From: DSOS01 sp035286585
Lineage (GTDB): Bacteria; Chloroflexota; Anaerolineae; Anaerolineales; UBA4823
Length of the DNA stretch: 45,928 bases
Assembly (NCBI GenBank): GCA_035286585.1
Contig: DATEDC010000117.1
Coordinates: 1 to 45,928, forward strand
Direction of reading: 5' to 3'
The notes beneath the pieces are model-generated. The model did not search any database. It saw only the letters and a program-made list of their open reading frames with translations, and was not told where the DNA came from. Below are positions 31,975 through 40,871 of the stretch, in pieces. The position numbers and the translations under genes were made by a program. The stretch's first letter is position 1, and each line of letters starts with the position of its first letter.

Positions 31975-33167
31975 CCATACAGATCACCATCTGCGGCGGC
32001 GGCAACGCCGCGCACACCCTGGCGGGAATACTGGCAGCCCAGCCAGCCAACAGAGTAAACGTTTACCTTTCTCTGCAGGCAGAGCTCATCCAATGGAAAG
32101 AGGGTATCCAGGCGCAAGGCGGCATCGTGGTGCGCCGCGGGCAATCCCAAATCATCGGCCGCCCGGAAAGGATCTCGGCCGAGCCAGCGGATGCCGTGCC
32201 TGGCGCTCAACTCATATTACTGGCCCTGCCAGCATTCGCCCACGAGAGCGTCCTGCAAGAGATCACGCCTTATCTGGATCAAGGCGCCTGGATCGGCGCC
32301 CTTCCGGCGCGAGGCTGTTTCGACCTGTGCGCCAGGATGGTCTTGGGAGAGAGATATGCAGAGATGGTCATATTCGGTCTGCAAACCCTACCCTGGGCGT
32401 GCCGGGTTCAACGCTACGGACGTGAAGCGATCATCCTGGGCACGAAAGCCAGCGTAGACCTGGCTGCCTGGCCCGCGGAGCGCGGGGGTGAGATGGCTTC
32501 AGTCTTAGGAAATCTGCTGAACCTGGATTTAAAATCAATCTCCAGCTTCTTGAGTCTCACCCTGGCCGGGACAGGCCAGCTCATTCATCCCGGCATCATG
32601 TACGGCCTGTTTCATCACTGGGATGGAGAGCCATTCGTTGAAGCGCCGCTTTTTTACCAGGGCATCGATGCATCCACCGCTGACATCTTGCAGGCGCTCA
32701 GCGATGAAGTGCAGTCTATCCGGCGCCGCCTGGTAGAAATCTCACCCGACCTGGATCTGTCCGCGGTCCGACCGCTGGCAGAGTGGCTGCGCCATTCGTA
32801 TGAAAATGACATCGCCGATCGATCCAGCCTGCAGGCAGCACTGGTCACCAACCGGGGCTACGCTGGCCTTAAGGCGCCTATGCGCAGCCAGGATGGGGGG
32901 CTTTACCCCGATTTTCAAGCCAGATATCTTTCCGAAGACGTGCCTTACGCCCTGGTTGCCACGCGGGGGATCGCCGAGCTGGCGGGCGTCCCCACACCCA
33001 CCATGGAACGGGTCATCACCTGGGCGCAGGATAAACTGGGCAAAGAGTACCTGGTCGCGGGCAGTCTGCGCGGCCGAGATGTGTCTGATTCCAGAGCCCC
33101 TCAGCGCTTCGGGATCGATACGCTCGAAAACCTGTTTGCTTGCTATACAGTAATGGTTGACACATGA
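31971..33167 (+). CDS. NAD(P)-dependent octopine/nopaline dehydrogenase family protein
   Basis: A 398-residue dehydrogenase of the opine dehydrogenase family. The N-terminal Rossmann motif is GGGNAAHTLAG; the C-terminal domain has the catalytic His206 in LIHPGIMYGL and the family pattern EDVPYALVATRGIAELAGVPTPTMERVI. Such enzymes interconvert an amino acid plus a 2-oxo acid and an N-(carboxyalkyl)amino acid (opine). Start is GTG, overlapping the regulator stop. In this setting it may oxidise an imported opine, or reduce a keto product of the mutase; direction and substrate are not visible from sequence. Confidence 0.85.
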   Translation: MTIQITICGGGNAAHTLAGILAAQPANRVNVYLSLQAELIQWKEGIQAQGGIVVRRGQSQIIGRPERISAEPADAVPGAQLILLALPAFAHESVLQEITPYLDQGAWIGALPARGCFDLCARMVLGERYAEMVIFGLQTLPWACRVQRYGREAIILGTKASVDLAAWPAERGGEMASVLGNLLNLDLKSISSFLSLTLAGTGQLIHPGIMYGLFHHWDGEPFVEAPLFYQGIDASTADILQALSDEVQSIRRRLVEISPDLDLSAVRPLAEWLRHSYENDIADRSSLQAALVTNRGYAGLKAPMRSQDGGLYPDFQARYLSEDVPYALVATRGIAELAGVPTPTMERVITWAQDKLGKEYLVAGSLRGRDVSDSRAPQRFGIDTLENLFACYTVMVDT

Positions 33168-33231
33168 ATACAGCCTTCCCTATTACGGGTAAACCTATAA
33201 ATTATCGGTAAAAAAACAGGAGTATCTTGAA

Positions 33232-36200
33232 ATGCCAAACCGCAACCGTTCCGCGAACAAAAAAATCAACGAGAACCCAAAGCGCCGCGTCATGGTTGGC
33301 GCGATCGGGAAATGCGTGCACAACCTTGGTGTTGAGAATTTTGCCGACTGGATGCAAGACCTGGGCGAGGGCTACACCTCGGTCAAACTGGGCCCGGCAG
33401 TGCCGATCGCAGAGGTGATCAACAAGATCCGCGAGGCGCGACCGGAGGTCGTGGGCGTCTCCATGCGGCTGGGCGACCTGCACGTCGACAAGCTGATCAC
33501 GGAATTTATCGATACGGCCACACAATATGGCTTACATCCCAGCGAGAGCGGCATACGCTACTCGTTCGGCGGCCTGCGACCGGCTGCCAACCTGGTGCGC
33601 GCTATGACCGGCACCCCCCTGGAAGAAGATCGCTTCATACGCGAGGATGAAAAGCACTATGATCTGGGGGCCATCCGGGAAGAGTATAAAAAGAAAAAAC
33701 ACTTCCAGGGTTTCTTCGAGCTGATCGTCGATGATTTCGTCACCATGGAAGAGCTGGAAGAATTCGCCCGGCGCAAACCTTCGCTTCACTTGCGCAAAGA
33801 AAAACCCTGGTCGGACGATCTGGTTCGGCGCATCCGGCAGGTGCGCGAACGCGAGAACCGCCCTATCATTCGCGCCCATATCGGCATCGCGGCCGAAACG
33901 ATCGAACCCACTATCGAGGCGATCGAAAAGCTGGCCGAAGCTGAGGCGTTCGAAATCGTCTCTCTGGCCCCCGACCAGACCTCGCAAGAACTGCTGGCGA
34001 AATTCATCCGCGGCGAGGAGGACCCCAGCAAATACCTGGCTGGTCAGGGCGGCGCGCCAATCCGCTCGATTGAAGATCTCAAGCGTCTCAAAGCGGCCAC
34101 CCAGCGCGGCAACTACCCCATGACGCGCATATATACCGGCACCGATGAGCTGATCGCCCTGGCCCATCTCTGGGAAGAGCACTTGAATATCTGCTTCCCG
34201 GCAGTGCCGATTTTCTTCTACAATGAATTGGACGGCCGCGGCCCGATCAGCATCCGAGACGGCTTCGAGGAGCACTTCCGGACCATCGAATATTGGGCCC
34301 AGATGGGCAAGCCCCTGGAGATCAACGACCCGCACCAATGGGGCTTGCGCTATGCCAGCGACGATATGCAGGTCACCGACCACGTCCTGAGCGCGGTCAT
34401 CGCTTTGAAAAAGGGCATCAAAAACTACGTCATGCAGATGATGTTCGAGCTGCCCCCGGAAATCTCCGCCCTGGATGACCTTGCCAAGATGAAAGCCTCC
34501 TACGAGCTTGCCGAGCCGCTGACGCGCCACTTTGATTTCCGCATCTATCGACAAACGCGCTCGGGATTGCCGAGCTTCCCCCCCAATCTCAACCAGGCGA
34601 AAGGTCACCTGGCATTCGGCATTTACACCCAGCTTTACATGGAGCCGGACATCCTGCACGTGGTCACCCACTCCGAAGCTCACCACGAAGCCTCCGCAGA
34701 TGACATTATCGAGTCGTGTGAAATCACCAAGCAGGTCTGCTGGGACTTCGCCAAAGGGAACGTGCCGCACATCTGGGCCGACCCGACGATCAAGAAACGG
34801 ATCAAGGAATTGAAACAAGGCGCCATGTACAACGTGCTCCACGGCGCCATCCTGGGTGGTTATGATGGTCCGATCCGCCCGGAAAACTTCTGGGAGTGGG
34901 CAAAGGAGCCCAAACAGGACCCCGAGAAAAACTACGAGACCATGCTGCTCAGCCTGATCGATGAAGCCAACTACCCCACCGGGGGATGTGGCTTGATCGC
35001 CGCGGATGCGCTCGACCTGGGTTTGCAGATCGGCCTGTACCAGGGACCGTACATCACTGTGGTGGATAGACGCTACGAGATGGCTGGCGCATGCCGCACC
35101 AGGGTGACAAATGGCATGTGCCGCGTCGACGAATGGAACGGCATCAAGGTTTACAGCGAATTCGAGCGTGTTGACCTGGTGCGCAAAACCTATCCCTGGT
35201 ATTTCTACAAGGAAGTCACCCGGGCCGACGAAGTCACCTTCATTGCCGAGGACGCCGAAGTGGAACAGGTTGACGAGGAGACCGTGGCCGAATTCCGCAA
35301 GCAAATCGGCGTCAGCGGGCTGGCGGACGAAAAGGTCCTGGTGGTGGATTTCGGCAGCACCTACACCAAGATCGGTGTCTTTGATACCAAGAAAGAGACA
35401 TTCGAGCTGCAGTACAAACCGACCACCGTTGAAGACATCCGCATAGGTCTGGCCGATGGGCTGGGCGTTTTGGAGACCTGCCAGGAAAGAGGGGATTGGG
35501 AGCCTCTGAAGCGCAAAATGAGCGAGTATGCCGTGCGCCTGCCATGTTCCAGCGCCAAGGGAGGCCTGAAGATCGCCACCGTTGCGCTGGTCAAAGAGGA
35601 ATCCGGGTTCGCCGCCGAGCTGGCTGCGCTCACCGCTGGTGCCAAGCTGGTCGGCACCTATGACGGTATGCTCAGCGCCGAGCAGGCGCGCCAGATCTAC
35701 GAGGAAGACCAGCCCGAGATCATCCTGCTGGCAGGCGGCACGGATAACGGCGGGGATAGCGCCACCCAGATTCACAACGCCCGCATGCTTGCCAGGGCTG
35801 CACGCTATGCGACTTACGCCGACTACGGCGTCCCGATCATCTATGCCGGCAACCAGGATATCCGTGAGCGGATCAAGAATATCTTTAAATACCGCGGCAT
35901 CGACGTGCGCATCACCCCCAATGTCATGCCGGAAATCAACGATTTCCGCATCGAGGTGGTCAACGAAGCGATTCGGGAGCTGTTCCAGACGGTGATCATC
36001 CGCGGTAAGGGCTTCGACGTAGTCGAGGAATACATGGATGCGCCTTTCATCCCGACGCCGCGAGCTGCTTTCCGGGGCATCAACCTGCTGGCGAACGGCT
36101 ACGGGAACGAGGAGGGCCTGGGGAATATCATGGCCCTGGATATCGGCGGCGCAACTACCGACTTCTACTCGAACGTGAACGACAACCCCCTGTATGTCTA

Positions 36201-36936
36201 TCCGGGCAATGACGCCAGGCGCAAAGTCAAGCGCACGATCTTGAAGACACCCAACGTGCCGCTGGTTTTCAGGCGGGTGGAGGGGAAATACGGCTTGAGC
36301 TACAACGCCGAGAACATTAAGGAGCTCAAGCGTTTTCAGGATGGCAGCCTGGCGGAGGATCTGAGCCGCTACCTCCGTCAACGTTACCCGCAGCATTTCG
36401 CCCCCGGAGAGGATCAATTCCGCCAGTTCATCCAACCCAGGAATGGCTCGATGATCATAGAGCTGGACGGCTATCTAAGCTGGATCAGTCAAAATCCACA
36501 TCAGACGCCGATCACTCCGCTCGAGAACGCCGCCAGCGCTTTCCTGGCAAAAGAAATCATGGCTGTCGCCACCGGCAAACACGTCGGCAGGGTGGATGAA
36601 ACCGAGACCTATTTCTTGCAGTACGGCGTGAATTACTTCAACCAGCCGGCCACCGTACTGCTCATCGGCGGCACCATCTACCACAAGTGCCGGGATCGCG
36701 AACCCGGCTACCAGGATGATTTGGAGATCATCGCTCAAGGCACCCTGTTTAACGACCTCGAAAGCCATAAACTGCGACCTCAGGGCCAGGTGCTGCTGGA
36801 CGCGAAATACCTGGTCAGTATCCTGGGAGGGCTGTATGGGCGGGTCGCCCCCGAGCAGGCAGTGCGGGTGATGAAGCGCGAGCTGTTATCCCTGGAAAGC
36901 ATCCGCCTCGGGGTGCGTACGGCGGTCCCAGGGTAA
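33232..36936 (+). CDS. Single-chain cobalamin mutase: B12-binding domain, glutamate-mutase-E-like barrel and MutL/GlmL ATPase
   Basis: A 1,234-residue protein. Residues ~18-150 are a cobalamin-binding Rossmann domain (MVGAIGKCVHNLGVENF; His30 is the expected lower cobalt ligand, and the Asp of the usual DxHxxG is Cys28). Residues ~160-680 resemble the GlmE TIM barrel: Arg214 (IIRAHIG), Arg299 (YPMTRIYTGT) and Glu332 (YNELDGRGP) fall at the substrate-binding Arg66, Arg149 and Glu171 of clostridial GlmE by eye; the Arg100 equivalent is not seen. Residues ~700-1234 are a MutL/GlmL ASKHA ATPase (VVDFGSTYTKIGVF, SSAKGGLKIA, LLAGGTDNGG, ALDIGGATTD), a likely reactivation chaperone. In known glutamate mutases these are separate GlmS, GlmE and GlmL chains. 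AGGAG lies 9 bases before the ATG. The reaction is a carbon-skeleton rearrangement of unknown substrate. Confidence 0.85.
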   Translation: MPNRNRSANKKINENPKRRVMVGAIGKCVHNLGVENFADWMQDLGEGYTSVKLGPAVPIAEVINKIREARPEVVGVSMRLGDLHVDKLITEFIDTATQYGLHPSESGIRYSFGGLRPAANLVRAMTGTPLEEDRFIREDEKHYDLGAIREEYKKKKHFQGFFELIVDDFVTMEELEEFARRKPSLHLRKEKPWSDDLVRRIRQVRERENRPIIRAHIGIAAETIEPTIEAIEKLAEAEAFEIVSLAPDQTSQELLAKFIRGEEDPSKYLAGQGGAPIRSIEDLKRLKAATQRGNYPMTRIYTGTDELIALAHLWEEHLNICFPAVPIFFYNELDGRGPISIRDGFEEHFRTIEYWAQMGKPLEINDPHQWGLRYASDDMQVTDHVLSAVIALKKGIKNYVMQMMFELPPEISALDDLAKMKASYELAEPLTRHFDFRIYRQTRSGLPSFPPNLNQAKGHLAFGIYTQLYMEPDILHVVTHSEAHHEASADDIIESCEITKQVCWDFAKGNVPHIWADPTIKKRIKELKQGAMYNVLHGAILGGYDGPIRPENFWEWAKEPKQDPEKNYETMLLSLIDEANYPTGGCGLIAADALDLGLQIGLYQGPYITVVDRRYEMAGACRTRVTNGMCRVDEWNGIKVYSEFERVDLVRKTYPWYFYKEVTRADEVTFIAEDAEVEQVDEETVAEFRKQIGVSGLADEKVLVVDFGSTYTKIGVFDTKKETFELQYKPTTVEDIRIGLADGLGVLETCQERGDWEPLKRKMSEYAVRLPCSSAKGGLKIATVALVKEESGFAAELAALTAGAKLVGTYDGMLSAEQARQIYEEDQPEIILLAGGTDNGGDSATQIHNARMLARAARYATYADYGVPIIYAGNQDIRERIKNIFKYRGIDVRITPNVMPEINDFRIEVVNEAIRELFQTVIIRGKGFDVVEEYMDAPFIPTPRAAFRGINLLANGYGNEEGLGNIMALDIGGATTDFYSNVNDNPLYVYPGNDARRKVKRTILKTPNVPLVFRRVEGKYGLSYNAENIKELKRFQDGSLAEDLSRYLRQRYPQHFAPGEDQFRQFIQPRNGSMIIELDGYLSWISQNPHQTPITPLENAASAFLAKEIMAVATGKHVGRVDETETYFLQYGVNYFNQPATVLLIGGTIYHKCRDREPGYQDDLEIIAQGTLFNDLESHKLRPQGQVLLDAKYLVSILGGLYGRVAPEQAVRVMKRELLSLESIRLGVRTAVPG

Positions 36937-36944
36937 TGCCGAAC

Positions 36945-36962
36945 GGTGAATGTAATTTCACC
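36945..36962. promoter_or_regulatory. Inverted repeat between the mutase and the ABC genes
   Basis: GGTGAATGTAATTTCACC has perfect 6-base arms around a 6-base spacer, 9 bases after the mutase stop and about 117 before the binding-protein ATG. It has no T-run, so it is more likely an operator or an RNA-processing hairpin than a terminator. AGGTGTACCT (36970-36979) just downstream is a second short dyad. Confidence 0.45.
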
Positions 36963-37079
36963 TCAGGCAAGGTGTACCTCAAGGCACTGAAATGGAAAGG
37001 AGGCCTAAAACTCAAATTGGAACACCTGTACGTAGAACAAACGCATATTAGCTGATCATCTATCGAACAGGAGGAGGAT

Positions 37080-38795
37080 ATGTCCCGAATTGTCAATGTA
37101 TCCGTAAGGGTTCTGCTGCTCATGACCCTGATCCTGGCAGCCTGCGCCCAGGCAAGCCCGGAAGCGCCCCAGGTCGAAACGGTAAAAGAAACCGTGGTGG
37201 TGGTTGAGACCGTGGTGGTGACCGAAAGAGAGGAAGTCGAGAGGCTCATCACCCCCACCCCGGTGCCCGGGCGCCAGACCATCATCGTGGCGCTTTCCCA
37301 GGCGCCCGACACCTTGGACCCAGCCGACCACCGCAGCCGCCAGTCAGAAACGGTTGTCCGCAACATGTTCGACGGACTGGTCACCCGGGATACCAAGAGC
37401 GGCGTGCACCTGGAGCTGGCTGAGGAGATGAACTGGCTGGACGATCAAACCCTGGAAGTCAAGCTCCGCCAGGGGGTGAAATTCCACGATGGCGTGGAGA
37501 TGACCGCCGACGATGTGGTCTTCACCTTCAACCGCATCATCCAGGAAAACCAGATCGAATACCCTGAGCCACACACCTCCCCGCGTAAGGGCTTGATCGC
37601 GCCGCTGGTATCTGTTGAGGAGGTGGATGACTACACCGTGGTGATGAACTTCAGCGCTCCCTGGCCACCAGCGATGCAACTCATTGTCCACCAGCAGATC
37701 GTCCCCAAGCACTACCTTGAAGAAGTAGGCACTCAGGGCTTCGTTGCAAACCCCATCGGCACGGGTCCCTTCAAATTCGTCTCGGTGCAGCCTGGGTTTA
37801 CAGAAGTCGTCCTGGAAAGGTTTGACGATTACTACGGCGGCGCGGCGGATCTCGAACCCGTTGGCCCAGCCTGCGTCAGCGGCGTAATTTTCCGCGTCAT
37901 CCCAGAAGCCTCCACGCGGGTCGCCGCGCTGCTGGCTGGCGAGGTGGACATCATCCAGGCCGTCCCAGCCGAGCTGATCGAAACGCTGGCCCAGACGCCA
38001 GGCATCCAGGTCAAATCCGCAGTGGGCACCCAACCGAAATGGATGGAGATGAACGTGAACAAGCCGCCGTTTGACGACCTGCGCGTTCGCCAGGCGCTGA
38101 ACTACGCCGTGGATAAAGACCTGATTATCCAGGAGATCTACGGCGGCCGCGCCGTGGCGCTGCCCGGCCCGCTCTCGCCATTCAATAACTTCGTCAACAA
38201 GAGCCTGACTCCTTATGCTTACAATCCAGACATGGCCCTTTCGCTGCTGTCTGACGCAGGCTGGACAGATACCGATGGGGATGGCCTGCTGGATAAAAAC
38301 GGGCAGCCGTTCACATTCACCCTGGACACGCTCGAAGAATGGCGCCCCCTGGCAGAAGCGGTGGCGGATATGTTCCGCGCCATCGGCATCGACGCCAGCG
38401 TGCGTTTCTGGGAGTACAGCGTGGTCAGACCGCAGCTCCTGGCCGGCGAGCGCATGGCTTACCTGGACGACTGGGGAGATTCGGCTTTCGACCCGGTGGG
38501 GCACTATGAAGCCAAGTGGCATGGTTTCGTCGAAGGCGCACCCTACGGGCGAGCCAACTTCTCTACCTACAACAACGAGCGGGTCAACGAGCTGATCAAG
38601 CTTGGTGAGACCACCGCTGACCCGGCAGAGCGCCAGAAGATCTATGATGAGGCTCAACAGCTCGTCTACGATGAAGCCCCGGCGGTTTTCCTGATCCTGC
38701 CGGATGAGGCTGAAGCGGCTTCGGACCGGGTGATGAACTGGGAGCCCGCCGCAGACAGCCGCATCAACCTGCACGATGTCTGCCTGGCGCCGTAA
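37080..38795 (+). CDS. ABC transporter substrate-binding lipoprotein, dipeptide/opine type (SBP_bac_5)
   Basis: A 571-residue family 5 binding protein. Lipobox LAAC (Cys22) follows the signal sequence, then a short coiled linker rich in Val and Thr, then the binding fold with ALSQAPDTLDPADHRSRQSE, VKLRQGVKFHDGVEMTADDV and FDDLRVRQALNYAVDKDLI. The family binds oligopeptides, opines, nickel and related small molecules. GGAGGAGG precedes the ATG. It is the first gene of a complete importer and is 143 bases after the mutase gene, the largest gap in the block. A perfect hairpin follows it. Confidence 0.92.
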   Translation: MSRIVNVSVRVLLLMTLILAACAQASPEAPQVETVKETVVVVETVVVTEREEVERLITPTPVPGRQTIIVALSQAPDTLDPADHRSRQSETVVRNMFDGLVTRDTKSGVHLELAEEMNWLDDQTLEVKLRQGVKFHDGVEMTADDVVFTFNRIIQENQIEYPEPHTSPRKGLIAPLVSVEEVDDYTVVMNFSAPWPPAMQLIVHQQIVPKHYLEEVGTQGFVANPIGTGPFKFVSVQPGFTEVVLERFDDYYGGAADLEPVGPACVSGVIFRVIPEASTRVAALLAGEVDIIQAVPAELIETLAQTPGIQVKSAVGTQPKWMEMNVNKPPFDDLRVRQALNYAVDKDLIIQEIYGGRAVALPGPLSPFNNFVNKSLTPYAYNPDMALSLLSDAGWTDTDGDGLLDKNGQPFTFTLDTLEEWRPLAEAVADMFRAIGIDASVRFWEYSVVRPQLLAGERMAYLDDWGDSAFDPVGHYEAKWHGFVEGAPYGRANFSTYNNERVNELIKLGETTADPAERQKIYDEAQQLVYDEAPAVFLILPDEAEAASDRVMNWEPAADSRINLHDVCLAP

Positions 38796-38829
38796 GTAAT
38801 TTCTCTGAATGAGATAGTCCTGGAAACAC

Positions 38830-38860
38830 TCTGTGACCAGCCTGACAGGCTGGTCACAGA
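38830..38860. repeat. 31-base perfect palindrome between binding-protein and permease genes
   Basis: TCTGTGACCAGCCTG (38830-38844) and its exact inverse complement (38846-38860) surround a single A. In RNA this gives a very stable hairpin. No T-run follows. Such hairpins after the binding-protein gene commonly protect the upstream mRNA from 3' exonucleases and give more binding protein than permease. Confidence 0.8.
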
Positions 38861-38904
38861 ACCCCAGTCTTTTGGGCGCCCACCTTAAGAGGAGCGCGTG
38901 AAAC

Positions 38905-39915
38905 GTGAGAGCGGTTAAAATCCTCGAGCGCATCCTGGCGACGATCCCGATCGTATTCGGGGTTGCCATCGTGGTGTTTTTCTTCATCCGCCTGACCCCT
39001 GGCGACCCGGTGGACATCATGATGGGCCAAGGAGGGGCTATATCGGAAGGCGAGATGGATCGCCTGCGCCAGGAATTCCACCTGGATGAGCCGCTCCACG
39101 TGCAGCTCTGGCTGTTCCTCAAAGACGCCGTGCGGGGAGACCTGGGGTATTCGTACGTGCTCAAGCGCCCGGTGACCCTGTTGATCGCCGAGCGCCTGCC
39201 CGCCACCATCGAGCTCGCTCTGGGCGGGCTCATCCTCAGCCTGGTCGTCGCCATGCCGATTGGCATCTTCTCCGCAGTGCGGCAGAACTCGTCCTTAGAT
39301 CGTCTGAGCATGGCTGGCGCCTTTCTCGGCATCTCCATGCCGGCATTCTGGCTGGGCATCATCTTGATTTTGCTTTTTTCCGTCCGCCTGAAGCTGCTGC
39401 CGGTGCAGGGCAGGCTCAGTTTCGACGCCAACCTGCAGGAGATCACCGGCTTCTTCGTGCTGGACAGCCTGCTGACCGGCAACCGGGTTGCGTTGTTGAG
39501 CAGCCTGAAACACCTGGTTTTGCCTTCGATCACGTTGGGGGCTCCGGTGGCGGCGGTCATCGCCCGCGTGCTGCGCTCCAGCATGCTGGAGACCCTGCGC
39601 TCAGATTACGTCACCCTGGCGCGCAGCAAAGGCGCCCCCGAGTGGAGCGTGGTCTTGAAGCACGCTCTGCGCAACGCCTTAATTCCCACGGTGACCGTCG
39701 TCGGCCTGCAAGTGGGCATCTTGTTAGGCGGCAATATGATCGTAGAAACCGTATTTAGCTGGCCAGGTCTGGGCAGCATGGTCGTCAGCGCCATCTTTGA
39801 CCGCGACTTTCCTCTCATCCAGGGATCGGTGATGATCTACGCTTTTACCTTTGTCATGGCTAACTTGATCGTGGATGTGTTATACACATACCTCAATCCA
39901 AAAATCAGCCTGTAG
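38905..39915 (+). CDS. ABC transporter permease, DppB type
   Basis: A 336-residue inner-membrane permease with six predicted helices. N-terminal RILATIPIVFGVAIVVFFFIRLTPGDP is the DppB/OppB signature, and the ATPase-contact loop is LRSDYVTLARSKGAPEWSVVLKHALRNA (EAA-like). The start is a GTG with GGAG 10 bases upstream. Confidence 0.93.
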   Translation: MRAVKILERILATIPIVFGVAIVVFFFIRLTPGDPVDIMMGQGGAISEGEMDRLRQEFHLDEPLHVQLWLFLKDAVRGDLGYSYVLKRPVTLLIAERLPATIELALGGLILSLVVAMPIGIFSAVRQNSSLDRLSMAGAFLGISMPAFWLGIILILLFSVRLKLLPVQGRLSFDANLQEITGFFVLDSLLTGNRVALLSSLKHLVLPSITLGAPVAAVIARVLRSSMLETLRSDYVTLARSKGAPEWSVVLKHALRNALIPTVTVVGLQVGILLGGNMIVETVFSWPGLGSMVVSAIFDRDFPLIQGSVMIYAFTFVMANLIVDVLYTYLNPKISL

Positions 39916-39932
39916 GCAAAAAGGAGCTTGAA

Positions 39933-40871
39933 ATGGATATCGCCCCCGGCGCTCTCAGCCCCCTGGCTCGACAGCAGTATCTCTGGCGCATCCGCCTGGG
40001 ACTCATCCGGCGCAACAGCGCGGAGTTTCTGCGCGAGCTGCGCAAGCATCCCGTGGCGCTGTTGAGCGGGGTCGTGATCGTGGTATATATCCTGGCGGCC
40101 ATCTTCGCAGAACAAATCACCGTCCACGATCCCGGCAGGGGCAACCTGCGCCTGCGCCTGGACCCGCCAGCCTGGCAGGCAGAGGGGAATTGGGAGTATC
40201 CGCTGGGCACGGATGCCCAGGGCAGAGACCTGCTGACCCGGATTATTTTCGGCGCGCGGGTATCCCTGGCGGTGGGCCTCATTTCCGTGGGCATCTCAGT
40301 GGTGGTCGGGTTGGTGCTTGGCGCACTGGCGGGTTACTTCCGCGGCCGCCTGGACAGCCTGGTCTCCCGCTTCGCCGATCTGCTGCTCGCCTTTCCGTTC
40401 CTGATCTTTGCCATCGGCGTCATGGCCTTTTTGGGACCGGGTTTTACCAACCTGATCCTGGCATTAACCTTCAAAGGCTGGGTGGAATTCTACCGCCTGG
40501 TGCGCGGGGAAATGCTCTCCGAAAAAACACAAGAATATGTCGAAGCGGCTCGGGTCACGGGACAAAGCCATCTGGCAATCATCGCTCAAGAAATCCTGCC
40601 CAATATCATCAACTCGGTTTTCGTGCTGGCGACTTTGCGCATCGGCTACATGATCATCATGGAGGCCAGCCTGAGCTTTTTAGGTCTGGGCATCCCGCCG
40701 CGCATCCCGGCCTGGGGGTCGATGGTCTCAGCCGGGCGCGATTATATGCTCGTGGCCTGGTGGGTTTCCACCTTTCCCGGCCTGGCCATTGTGATCCTGG
40801 TGCTGGCAATTAATTTGTTCGGCGAAGGGCTGCGCGATATCCTGGATCCGCGCTTAAAAATAGATGGATAA
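39933..40871 (+). CDS. ABC transporter permease, DppC type
   Basis: A 312-residue permease. A cytoplasmic N-terminal segment and first helix (LLSGVVIVVYILAAIFAEQI) are followed by YPLGTDAQGRDLLTRIIFGARVSL, the DppC/OppC hallmark. The EAA loop is TQEYVEAARVTGQSHLAII. AAGGAG precedes the ATG. Its 3' end overlaps the next ATPase gene by 8 bases, so the permease and ATPase are translated in a coupled way. Confidence 0.93.
   Translation: MDIAPGALSPLARQQYLWRIRLGLIRRNSAEFLRELRKHPVALLSGVVIVVYILAAIFAEQITVHDPGRGNLRLRLDPPAWQAEGNWEYPLGTDAQGRDLLTRIIFGARVSLAVGLISVGISVVVGLVLGALAGYFRGRLDSLVSRFADLLLAFPFLIFAIGVMAFLGPGFTNLILALTFKGWVEFYRLVRGEMLSEKTQEYVEAARVTGQSHLAIIAQEILPNIINSVFVLATLRIGYMIIMEASLSFLGLGIPPRIPAWGSMVSAGRDYMLVAWWVSTFPGLAIVILVLAINLFGEGLRDILDPRLKIDG

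Noticed and set aside
33168..33231. Cobalamin riboswitch before the B12 mutase
   Set aside because: The gap is only 64 bases and has no B12-box-like element or stem set. A riboswitch would not fit.
33532..36435. Open 967-codon minus-strand frame across the mutase fusion
   Set aside because: It is opposite to the mutase codons and owes its length to the GC-rich third positions. No motif of any family is visible and there is no promoter or ribosome site of note.
38830..38860. Palindrome considered as a transcription terminator
   Set aside because: No T-run follows on either strand, and the permease genes downstream belong to the same transporter.
37344..39584. Open 746-codon minus-strand frame across the ABC genes
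   Set aside because: It spans two real genes and the palindromic gap between them. The translation has no domain and changes composition at the gene borders.
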